Assembly: GCA_964419225.1 (NCBI GenBank)
Contig: CAYQPF010000022.1
Location: 1-45,900, forward strand
DNA length: 45,900 nt
Reading direction: 5' to 3'
DNA from: CAYQPF01 sp964419225
GTDB taxonomy: Bacteria; Cloacimonadota; Cloacimonadia; Cloacimonadales; CAYQPF01
Shown here: one piece after another, positions 27,596-36,500 of the stretch
Numbering within the stretch: the stretch's first letter is position 1
How the letters are laid out: every line of letters begins with the position of its first letter
Notes under the pieces: generated by a model
Told to the model about the DNA's origin: nothing
The model's input: the letters and a program-made list of their open reading frames with translations, nothing else
Databases searched by the model: none
Program-made: the position numbers and the translations under genes

Positions 27596-27923
27596 TGCCA
27601 ACCATGGTTTATCTTACTCTTCCAGCACAAAAGACAACACACCTTTTGGAAGGACTGAGTTCATTGAGATATCATTTAGACCTTCGTACATTTTGATATT
27701 GAACCAGTTTTATTGTAGGAGAGTAAATATGTTTTGTGTTTTTTGTGCTTCTTGTGGCTAATTAGTTTTTACTATGTTCATAAGCATGAATTCATAAATA
27801 TCTATAAGATTATTGATAGATTCCTGAAAAATAGAGACGCAAGACCCTCATCCTAACCTTCTCCCTGGTAGGGAGAAGGAATTAATCGGTTGAAATTTGT
27901 TATAGATATTTAAGCGTTTTTGT
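27596..27923. other. Intergenic region with palindromic repeat copy 2
   Basis: These 328 bases hold no convincing gene. A frame running through 27501-27761 is mostly a shadow of the preceding gene and has no ribosome site. The main feature is the repeat at 27843-27892. Confidence 0.5.
27843..27892. repeat. Interspersed palindromic repeat, copy 2
   Basis: CCTTCTCCCT (27857-27866) and AGGGAGAAGG (27870-27879) form a 10-bp perfect stem with loop GGT. Flanks GACCCTCATCCTAA and AATTAATCGGTTG match copy 1 at 5369-5422 with a few changes and a shorter loop, so both belong to one family. Confidence 0.75.
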
Positions 27924-29126
27924 TTATATGTACTTTGCTACTTCCTTTATATGGATCTCTAAACTCTGGTTATACATGGTCAGAGTCCGTTTAGCATTTG
28001 CTCCAAATTCTGCCCGCTTTTCGGGGTGCTGTAACAAATAGCGTAAATTATTCGTTAAAGCTCCACTGTCACTCACGATCATCGCTTCGTTATGGAGCAG
28101 CTTATCGACTGAATCAACACAGGATTGATGAAATTTCCCCATGATCACAGGTAGTCTGTAAAAAGCAGCCTCAAGCGGATTATGTCCGCCAAAATCAAAA
28201 AAGCTACCACCCACCACTGCAATATCTGATAAGGCATAAGCCTGAGTTAGAATTCCCATCTTATCAATCACCAAAATATCACAGCCTTTCTTCATCTGAC
28301 TGTATAACCCATACTCTGGGATTAAACTCAATACTTCCGGCAATCTCTCCAGATGCCGGGGTACCAGGATCAGTTTCAACTGAGCATATTCAACTTTCAG
28401 TTTCCTGAAAGCATCCAGGATTAGCTGTTCCTCTCCCGGTCTGCTGCTCCCGAAGGTAATGATCAAATCACCCGATTTGAACCCCCACTCCGTACGCAGA
28501 TCTATCCTGCTGAACAACGGCAGATCGAGACAGAATTTTAAATTCCCGGCAGCTTGAACCTGTTTGAAACCTAATTCTTTGAATCTTAATCTGTCTTTTT
28601 CCGATTGAGCACAGATACTTTTTATACCCTTACTGAAACTTTGCCAAAGAAATCTGGTACGCATATATGTTTTGAAAGTTTTATCAGAAATTCGTCCATT
28701 GGCAATCAGCACAGGAATATTCTTCTTTTGTGCTATTGCCAGCATATTCGGCCATAACTCTGTCTCAGCGATAATGATCATACCAGGATCAATGTTTTTG
28801 AAGGTTTTCAGCATGACAGTATATATATCCAGCGGAAAGATCATAGTTTTAATTTCAGGATGTATTTTCTGAGCAGTTAAATAGCCATTTCGGGTCATTG
28901 TTGAGATCAATATTGTTCTCAGAGGATAATCTTCCTTTATTCTGTGAATCAAAGGCTTCATCGCATTGACTTCCCCTACCGAAGAACAATGAATCCAGAT
29001 ACTGTTACTCAATACCGGCTGATTTTTCCCGCAGCGGTCTGACCAGTAATTCTTTCTGAAAAATAGGCTCCAGAGTGGATATCCTATATAATATAGGATT
29101 AAAGTCAAATATCTATATATAACCAT
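27924..29126 (-). CDS. waaA: 3-deoxy-D-manno-octulosonic acid (Kdo) transferase
   Basis: WaaA adds Kdo from CMP-Kdo to the lipid A precursor at the inner face of the cytoplasmic membrane. The 400-residue protein has an N-terminal membrane anchor (YLTLILYYIGYPLWSLFF), the family motif WIHCSSVGEVNA with the catalytic glutamate, IIAETELWPNML, the ISDKTFKTY segment, ITFGSSRPGEEQ, and the C-terminal donor-site text VVGGSFFDFGGHNPLEAA. The length is slightly below the usual 415-430. It faces away from the adjacent glycosyltransferase gene across 91 bases. It shows the cell makes LPS and so has an outer membrane. No clear ribosome site precedes the ATG. Confidence 0.95.
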   Translation of the reverse strand: MVIYRYLTLILYYIGYPLWSLFFRKNYWSDRCGKNQPVLSNSIWIHCSSVGEVNAMKPLIHRIKEDYPLRTILISTMTRNGYLTAQKIHPEIKTMIFPLDIYTVMLKTFKNIDPGMIIIAETELWPNMLAIAQKKNIPVLIANGRISDKTFKTYMRTRFLWQSFSKGIKSICAQSEKDRLRFKELGFKQVQAAGNLKFCLDLPLFSRIDLRTEWGFKSGDLIITFGSSRPGEEQLILDAFRKLKVEYAQLKLILVPRHLERLPEVLSLIPEYGLYSQMKKGCDILVIDKMGILTQAYALSDIAVVGGSFFDFGGHNPLEAAFYRLPVIMGKFHQSCVDSVDKLLHNEAMIVSDSGALTNNLRYLLQHPEKRAEFGANAKRTLTMYNQSLEIHIKEVAKYI

Positions 29127-29169
29127 AGTGGCTTATTTTTTCTATTGGGAGGAAAAAGCAAGAAAAATC

Positions 29170-29197
29170 TTTACAAATCTGACTAAGAAAATATTTT
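29170..29197 (+). promoter_or_regulatory. Candidate promoter of the family 9 glycosyltransferase gene
   Basis: TTTACA (29170-29175) and TATTTT (29192-29197) are 16 bases apart in the divergent intergenic space; AGGAG of the next gene is at 29204-29208. Confidence 0.4.
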
Positions 29198-29217
29198 CCA
29201 CAAAGGAGATTTAATAG

Positions 29218-30225
29218 ATGAAGATTTTGATTATCAGATTGAGCTCTCTGGGAGATATTGTTCTGACCGAACCTGTGGTCAGATTTCTGAAACAATACTA
29301 CCCTGATGCTCAGATCGATTACCTGACCAAACCTGCCTTTCTGGGAATAGTCTCCCTAATCGACGGGATTGATACTATTCACCTTTGGGAAGGGAAAAAG
29401 AAGATCCTTCTCAAAAAACTGAGTTTGGAAAAATACGATCTACTGCTTGACCTGCATTCCAAGTTAAACACATTCATTATCAAACTCTTCGTTTCTGCCC
29501 GTAAAACTATCACCTATAAAAAGAAACACTTTCTCCGTCGTAAAATTGTCCAACATACTACAGATCAGACTATTGACTCGACTCTTGATCTTTACCTAAG
29601 TGTTTTAAGAAGATTGCATATCCCCTGTGAAATAACTCCGCCTCGTTTTAAAGATCTGTCGATCATCTTCGATCATGAACCTTTATGCACAGATCCGGCA
29701 AAGAAACTAATTGGAATTTTTCCCGGGGCTACACATAAAACCAAGCAATTCCCTCCTGAAAAAATCGCAGATCTGATTGATTCCTTTCCGCATGATTTTG
29801 AAGTTATCCTCCTGGGCAACAAAGATGAGATCCCTTTATCCAAATTTATTGAGAATAAAGCCCAAAGCCATGTCAGTAACAGAACCGGTGAATTTTCCCT
29901 GCTGCAACTGATAGAGATCATGAAGAAGCTGGATGTCGTGATCACTAATGACAGCGGGCCTATGCATCTGGCAGCAGCCTTGGACAAACCTCAATTAGCC
30001 ATATTCGGTGCTACACATCCCCGTCTGGGTTTCCGTCCTTTAAGTGCCAAAGCAATTATCGCCTGTGCCGATCTGCCCTGCCAACCCTGTTCCCTGCATG
30101 GTGGTAAACTCTGCCCCAAAGATGACTTCGAATGTATGTATTCCCTCGATATCGGTCACATCAGGGACGCTGTCATCCTGCTCGCTGAAAGTCCTTTAAT
30201 TGCCACAGAAATTAATTTAAAATAG
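29218..30225 (+). CDS. Glycosyltransferase family 9, ADP-heptose:LPS heptosyltransferase-like
   Basis: The 335-residue enzyme is likely to add heptose (or a similar sugar) to the LPS inner core in the cytoplasm. The GT9 N-terminus MKILIIRLSSLGDIVLTEPVV and the donor-binding region GIFPGATHKTKQFPPE ... VITNDSGPMHLAAALDKPQLAIFGATHP are plain. A cysteine cluster near the C-terminus (ADLPCQPCSLHGGKLCP ... FECM) occurs in many GT9 proteins. The start ATG is nine bases after AGGAG. It is divergent from waaA, with which it shares a pathway, and a sensor kinase gene follows after 26 bases, perhaps in the same transcript. WaaC and WaaF types cannot be told apart here. Confidence 0.92.
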   Translation: MKILIIRLSSLGDIVLTEPVVRFLKQYYPDAQIDYLTKPAFLGIVSLIDGIDTIHLWEGKKKILLKKLSLEKYDLLLDLHSKLNTFIIKLFVSARKTITYKKKHFLRRKIVQHTTDQTIDSTLDLYLSVLRRLHIPCEITPPRFKDLSIIFDHEPLCTDPAKKLIGIFPGATHKTKQFPPEKIADLIDSFPHDFEVILLGNKDEIPLSKFIENKAQSHVSNRTGEFSLLQLIEIMKKLDVVITNDSGPMHLAAALDKPQLAIFGATHPRLGFRPLSAKAIIACADLPCQPCSLHGGKLCPKDDFECMYSLDIGHIRDAVILLAESPLIATEINLK

Positions 30226-30251
30226 TTCACTCTAACCTAAACGGAGTTATT

Positions 30252-31898
30252 ATGAACCTGGAAAACTTTGAAGATGCCCTGAGAACTTGTACGGATAAAC
30301 ACGAAAGATTACATTTATTGTGTACTTTTTCAAAACAAAGACTCTATTCATCTAATTTGTCAGAAGCCAAACTCTTTGCTGAATCTGCCAATAGCCTGGC
30401 TCAACAACTTAATGATGATCTATCTCTGGCAATGGTTCATTCTCTCTACGGTTCCATCGAAATTAATATCATGAACTTCAACAATGCTTTAGAACATTAT
30501 CTCCAGGCTCTCAGTATCTTTAAAAAACTGAATTTGCTTAAAGAAACTTCCGAATGCCTAAACTCCATAAGCTTAGTTTATGGAAAACTTAATAATCTGA
30601 CAAACGCTTATGAAACTTTGCTCCAAGCTCTGGAAATCAACCCGAACTCTCCTGGGGCCAACTCTAATATGGGACTCATTTACAGTCAAAAAGGTGATTT
30701 TGAAACTGCCCTTTCATATTTTTTGAAAGCAAAAAAACACTTTCCCAACTCAGCCAATAAATCTGCTTATATCAGTATCCTTGCCAATATTTCCGAATGC
30801 TACAGATCTTTAGGAAAACCGGATGAAGCTTTCAAATACTTGCAGGAAGCTGAATCACTCGTCGTTAGTGATGATGATATCGACAAATACCTCATATACC
30901 TCCATTACGGGATCCTGACTATGGATACTGCTGATTGGGATAAAACTGAAAGTTATTACTTAAAAGCAAAAGAAATTGCTCTTAAAGGAAATATTAAGGA
31001 ATATGTATATGAAATCGAGTTGGCACTGTCCGATCTTTATCATCTGAAGAAGGATCATGAAAAAGCCTATTTTTGTTTAAAAACTTATCAGAATCTTTAT
31101 CTTAAGCAATTCAACGACAGGTTTATGGGACAAATTGCCAAAATGCGTTCCTACTACGAAGTCGAAAAGAAAGATATGGAAAACCGTCAACTTCTGGAAA
31201 AAACTGCCAAGCTTTCCTCTATAGGCGTTATGGCTGCCGGCATTACCCATGAAATAAACCAGCCTCTTTGTGCTATTAAAGTCAATGCCGACAGTATTCT
31301 CTACTGGCTGAAAAAAAACAATGTCGATTTACCACATCATTTCAGTGATGATCTCAAACAAATTTCTCTGGCCGCAGAAAGAATTGATAATATTATTCAG
31401 CATATCCGCTCCTTCTGGACTCTTCCGGAAAACCGAATCCAGAAGCAAATCTGTCTTAAGGAAACAACCCGGCAAGCCATTCAGTTAATTGAAAGACAAA
31501 TCTATTCTCATGGGATTTACCTGACTCTCAATTTCTGTGAGACTGAGTGTATTATTCTGGCTGAACAAATTCCTATTGAAGAAATTATTATTAATCTGGT
31601 CGTTAATGCTATCCATTCTTTGGATGAAATTGACTCATCTCACAAGCAAATTGTTATTAATATAACCAAAGATGAGAGCAATATCCTACTCTCTGTTGAA
31701 GATAATGGAACCGGGATTGATCCTTCATTGGGAGATAAGATTTTCGATCCCTTCTATACAAAAAAACAAAACGACCTCAGTATGGGTCTGGGGCTGGCTA
31801 TTGTAAAACAATACGCAGTCCAATACAATGCTGATGTTTACTACAAGAATAAACCTGAAGGCGGTGTCGCTTTCTACTTGAATTTCAGGAGTTCCTGA
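30252..31898 (+). CDS. Soluble TPR-domain sensor histidine kinase
   Basis: The 548-residue protein has no membrane segment. Residues of about 1-290 are tetratricopeptide repeats (for example NSNMGLIYSQKGDFETALSYFLKAKK), a coiled coil follows at about 295-320, and the dimerisation domain has the phosphoacceptor H333 in GITHEINQPL. The ATPase domain shows the N box (IIINLVVNAIHSL), G1 (DNGTGID), the F box (FDPFYTKK) and G2 (MGLGLAIV). The HEINQPL box is of the NtrB/DctB-like type that pairs with sigma-54 activators. The gene stop overlaps the ATG of the NtrC-type regulator (TGATG), so the two form a coupled two-component pair. The TPR part suggests a protein or peptide signal. Confidence 0.93.
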   Translation: MNLENFEDALRTCTDKHERLHLLCTFSKQRLYSSNLSEAKLFAESANSLAQQLNDDLSLAMVHSLYGSIEINIMNFNNALEHYLQALSIFKKLNLLKETSECLNSISLVYGKLNNLTNAYETLLQALEINPNSPGANSNMGLIYSQKGDFETALSYFLKAKKHFPNSANKSAYISILANISECYRSLGKPDEAFKYLQEAESLVVSDDDIDKYLIYLHYGILTMDTADWDKTESYYLKAKEIALKGNIKEYVYEIELALSDLYHLKKDHEKAYFCLKTYQNLYLKQFNDRFMGQIAKMRSYYEVEKKDMENRQLLEKTAKLSSIGVMAAGITHEINQPLCAIKVNADSILYWLKKNNVDLPHHFSDDLKQISLAAERIDNIIQHIRSFWTLPENRIQKQICLKETTRQAIQLIERQIYSHGIYLTLNFCETECIILAEQIPIEEIIINLVVNAIHSLDEIDSSHKQIVINITKDESNILLSVEDNGTGIDPSLGDKIFDPFYTKKQNDLSMGLGLAIVKQYAVQYNADVYYKNKPEGGVAFYLNFRSS

Positions 31899-33334
31899 TG
31901 CAAATACTTATTATTGATGACGATCAAACTGTAGCTGCGTCGATAGCCAAATTTATCAGCCTACAGCTTGAACACGAGACATTTATCGCCGATAATGGCC
32001 CGGAAGCTCTCAGAATAATCTCGGAAAACAACATTTCCCTGGTCATTTCAGATATCAAAATGCCGGGAACCGATGGCATAGAACTTATTTCCCAAATCAA
32101 GTCCCTGGAAAAAGGCAAACATATTCTGGTGATCCTGATGACAGGATATCCTGATCTCAACTCCGCCATTAAAGCTTTGCGTTCCGGGGCCTATGACTAT
32201 ATCCGCAAACCCGTCAATATCGAAGAATTATCCATCATCATTGACAGAGCTTTGGAACATCAAAAACTCCTTTCAGAAAACAGTACTTTCAAAACCAGTT
32301 TCGATCAAATCATTAACCAGGAATCTGAACTCATCAAAAGTAAATGGAACTCTGTTAAATCAACTCAGGCTCAGTTCTCGCAACTTTTCAATATCGGTAT
32401 CTTCTCTCAGCAAATGAAAGAGATCATCGACTTCGCTCTTAAATGCCATCAGTCTAAAAACATTCCTGTTCTCATCGAAGGTGATACCGGTACAGGCAAA
32501 GAAATAATTGCCAAAATCATCCACCACGGCACAGATAATCCCTTTAGCCCCTTTGTTGCCCTGAACTGCTCCTCTATTTCCGAAGCACTTTTCGAAAGCG
32601 AACTCTTCGGCCACGAAAAAGGTGCCTTCACCGGTGCTGATCTAAAAGGAAAAATGGGTAAACTCGAATTGGCCAATGGCGGGACTCTCTTCCTAGATGA
32701 AATCGGAGATATGCCTCTCAGCTTACAACCAAAACTCCTCAGAGCTCTCCAGGAACTTGAGATCTACCGCGTCGGTGGTAATAAAAAAATAAAACTCGAC
32801 CTCAGAATTATCTGTGCAACCAATCGCTCTCTCGAAGAAATGGTTAACAATAACTCGTTTCGTAAAGATCTTTTTTACAGGATTAACACCGGATTTATCC
32901 ATATTCCGCCCTTAAAACAAAGAAAGAATGAAATCATCCCTTTGGCATACCTCTTTCTTAAAGAATTTGCTGAAAAAAATGCTGTACCTCAAAAAACACT
33001 TACTTCTGAAACTGAAGATCTTCTCCTGAAATACTCCTGGCCAGGAAATATCAGACAACTCAAAAATGCAGTATCCAGAGCAGCATTTACTGCTTCCTCA
33101 AATTTCCTGACTCCGATTGACTTCCTTTTTCTCGATGAAAACTCCTCTCACTCTGAAAATCTGTCCCCAAAATCTTTGACCATCGACTTTAACAATGAAT
33201 CACTCGATCTTTATTCTATCCAAAAAGATATCGTCTCCAAAGCTCTCTCGCTATTTGCCAATAATAAGGTCAGAACCGCTAAATATCTGAATATATCCGT
33301 AAATAAACTTCGCCGGATCTTAGGCGAAATGTAA
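31898..33334 (+). CDS. NtrC-family sigma-54-dependent response regulator
   Basis: The 478-residue protein has a receiver domain with acidic pocket D7/D8, phosphoacceptor D52 and K104. A central AAA+ domain follows, with Walker A GDTGTGKE at 195-202, the sigma-54 contact loop GAFTGA at 242-247 and Walker B LFLDE at 264-268. A C-terminal Fis-type helix-turn-helix lies at about 440-478 (RTAKYLNISVNKLRRIL). It activates RNA polymerase carrying sigma-54 after phosphorylation by the kinase encoded just upstream. Paired palindromes and a sigma-54 promoter lie directly downstream, so the target is very likely the next gene. Confidence 0.95.
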   Translation: MQILIIDDDQTVAASIAKFISLQLEHETFIADNGPEALRIISENNISLVISDIKMPGTDGIELISQIKSLEKGKHILVILMTGYPDLNSAIKALRSGAYDYIRKPVNIEELSIIIDRALEHQKLLSENSTFKTSFDQIINQESELIKSKWNSVKSTQAQFSQLFNIGIFSQQMKEIIDFALKCHQSKNIPVLIEGDTGTGKEIIAKIIHHGTDNPFSPFVALNCSSISEALFESELFGHEKGAFTGADLKGKMGKLELANGGTLFLDEIGDMPLSLQPKLLRALQELEIYRVGGNKKIKLDLRIICATNRSLEEMVNNNSFRKDLFYRINTGFIHIPPLKQRKNEIIPLAYLFLKEFAEKNAVPQKTLTSETEDLLLKYSWPGNIRQLKNAVSRAAFTASSNFLTPIDFLFLDENSSHSENLSPKSLTIDFNNESLDLYSIQKDIVSKALSLFANNKVRTAKYLNISVNKLRRILGEM

Positions 33335-33354
33335 ACATCCATTTCGAATAACTG

Positions 33355-33381
33355 ATTCATTATGAATCATTCATAATGAAT
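33355..33381 (+). promoter_or_regulatory. Paired 13-bp palindromes, candidate activator binding sites
   Basis: ATTCATTATGAAT (33355-33367) and ATTCATAATGAAT (33369-33381) are each self-palindromic with one central base and are separated by a single C. They lie about 110 and 124 bases before the predicted start of the sigma-54 promoter, a usual place for NtrC-type enhancers. Confidence 0.7.
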
Positions 33382-33457
33382 AGCTCTCTGTTTTTCATTT
33401 TCTGTACATCAACTTATAATTTACTGATAATTAATCATTTATACACTCTTTTCATCA

Positions 33458-33473
33458 TTGGCACCGGCCTTGC
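33458..33473 (+). promoter_or_regulatory. Sigma-54 promoter
   Basis: TTGGCAC (33458-33464), five bases, then TTGC (33470-33473) match the -24/-12 consensus with the required 12-base distance between GG and GC. The predicted start is near 33485, 21 bases before the ATG of the secreted-protein gene, and the ribosome site AGGAG lies at 33495-33499. Confidence 0.85.
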
Positions 33474-33505
33474 CTTTTAAAAAAGAAAAATATTAGGAGT
33501 TTATG

Positions 33506-36500
33506 ATGAAAGGATCTACAATTCTGTTTCTACTGATGCTTCTGTTCTTTTCCACTTGTTGGGCAATAGAACAACCGCTTATCAGTGAGAATTTTGACAG
33601 CTTAACACCACCTCAACTACCTGAAAACTGGTCTGTTGTCAGTGTTACCAGCCCGTCCAACATTACCTGGGCAGTTAACACTCAAGCCCCCGGAGATGAG
33701 TTTCCCGCTCATTCCACACCCAATGTTGCCTATATTAATAATGGTGCCTCAAATGATGGATCAGCTGATCCCAACTCTTTTGTAGGCTTAGCAACTCCCC
33801 AATTCAACAGCGGTAATTACGGCTGCGTGCTTACTTTGTGGGTTAGCGGTATGAACCCTTTGAGAATTGGAATAATGTCAGATCTGCAGGACACAACTAC
33901 TTTTACTGAGTTAAAAAATTCTTATCTTGATCTTCCCTGGAAAGAAGTAAAAGCTTTCATTCCTCCTCAGTTCAGTGGTTATGTTGTTTTCCGTCATGCA
34001 AATTGGTACGGTGATCATTCTCTCCGTCTGGACGATGTTGTCATTAGACCTTTAAGCACTCCTGTCGCCAATCTGTCAGAAAATTTTGATAATGTTAATC
34101 CTCCACTTTTACCCGAGGACTGGTTTGCTATCAAGGTTACCGATAACTTAAATTCAGGAGCATCTGTAAAGACAGATAATGCCGATTATTATTCATCACC
34201 CAATTGCCTTTATCTTAAAAACGGGGTTGTAATGGGTCAATATGTTGATCCATCTGCTCAGGTGCTTGCTATCACTCCGCTGCTGGAAACAGCTGTCAAT
34301 GCAACTTGTTTAACCTTCAAAGCTATCGGACAGAATCCTCTTAAAATTGGCTTCATGCATGATCCAACAACTTCTTCTGCTTTTGAAGAAATCACTCAAA
34401 TCAATGTCAATAATTCACAATGGACAGAATATACTGTCAATATTCCCATACAAAGCAATGGATTTATCGCATTCAAACATGCAAACCAGGATGCTAATAC
34501 CTGGATCAGAGTTGATCAGGTATCCTTTGCCACTGTTGTTACTCAGCCAGTTCTCACTTTAGATGAGAATTTCGATAATGTTACGCTTCCTGCTTTACCA
34601 GTCGGCTGGAACTCCCTACTCAGTGTTGCCGGAAGTAATAATGTTGCATCCGTGCAATCAATGACCTGCAACGCTCCGACCCAGCCGAACGGTATTTTTA
34701 TCATGAATGGTTTGGACACAAGTAATGGTCAACCCGATGCTTCTGCCTTTGTAGCACTGGTTTCTCCCTACATCCATGTACCTATACAAGGTGCAGTTCT
34801 GAATTTCCAGGCTACCAGTACTATTCCTCTTACTGTTGGAATGCTGAATAATCCGGCTGCTACCCAATCCTTCAGTATTTTGCAAAATTGTGAATTGACC
34901 AGCGACTGGACTCAATATCAAATAAATTTACCTGCCGGTAATTACTATCTGGCTTTCAAAAGCTCTAATCTGTTGCCCTGTACCCCGATCTTTGTTGATG
35001 CGGTAACTATGAACCCCAACCCTGACCCGGTTGCTTTAACAGAATACAGTGAAAACTTTGATACCATTACCTGCCCGGCTTTACCTGCAAACTGGTATTC
35101 TCTCAAATCAGTTCTGCCAACTAATAATGTTGCCGCAATCCAGTCAATGCCCTGTGACACTCCGAATCAGCCCAATGCAGTATTTCTTATGAACGGATTA
35201 GACGGATCTATCGGTCAACCGGATCAAAATGCTTTTGTAGCTCTTCTCTCACCCTTGACCCAGACTTCAGACTTTGGTGCGAATCTCTCTTTTACTGCCA
35301 AAGGCTTCTGTCCAATGATCCTCGGAGGGATCACTGACCCACTCGATCTTACAACATTTACCCTTTGGCATACTCAGGACATTACCTCTGAATGGACAAA
35401 CTACTCTCTCTCAGTTCCCGCTAATTTTGACGGCTTCATCGTCTTCAAACATGGCAATACAAGTATGTGTAGCCCTTCTTTTGTGGACCAGGTTGTTCTG
35501 ACTGCCAACCAGCCTCAACCTCCTGTAACTCAATTCTCTGCCTCCTTTGATGAAGTTACAGCCCCCGCCTTGCCGGAAAACTGGTTCTCCTTAAAGAATG
35601 TTATCGCTGCCAATACAGTCGCAGCGGTACAATCCATGCCCTGTGATGCACCAAGCCAACCTAATGCCTGCTTCATTATGAATGGTCTGAATACTCAAAA
35701 CGGACAACCGGATCAAACTGCTTTTGTAGCTTTAGTATCTCCCAATGTAACCACTCCTGCTACAGGTTCAACCCTAACTTTTTCTGCCAAGAGTACAAAT
35801 GGTATTCAGTTTGGTTCCTTAACAAATCCCTTCAGTTCAGACAGCTTCGCTCTCTGGCAGGGTATCAACCTTACTTCTGACTGGGCTCAATACAGTGTTA
35901 CCATTCCTCCCAATTTTACAGGTTATCTCTGTCTGAAGAATAATAATCAATCAGCAGTAACTCCCATCTTCGTCGATAATTTGGTACTGACACCTAATAC
36001 TGAGTCCAATGTCTCTGTGGAAAGTTTTGAAAACACATTATTCCCCCCAACCGGATGGACTGTTGATAATAATACCTGGCATAGAAGCGATGGAATCGGT
36101 TTCGCTTACGAAGGTATTGCCTATGCTGAAATTTTTGGTAATGTAGGTGGAAAACTCAAGACTCCGGTTTTGAACATCAGTTCTACCGATTCTCTCGTTT
36201 TCTTCTCTAAAAACAACAGCTGGCAAAACACTCCTTTGAGCATTAAAGCATCGTCTGATGGTATTGTCTGGGATCTGGTTGCCACTGTGCAAATCAATAA
36301 CACTTGGCAAAGATTTGCCGTAAGTCTTGATTCTCTTGCCGGTCTTAAACAACTTGCCTTCGAAAAGAATCCCACAGACCTGGCAATTTACTATCTTGAT
36401 CATGTTATCATGCCTGAAATCTTCCAGGCTTCCAACGACCTGGCTGTTACTTCCCTGACTTATCCGGAAAATTTCTATCGTAGAGAAAACACCGAACTAA

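Noticed and set aside
27501..27761. 86-codon frame after the small exported protein
   Set aside because: The first third is a shadow of the preceding gene; the rest has no ribosome site and no recognisable sequence.
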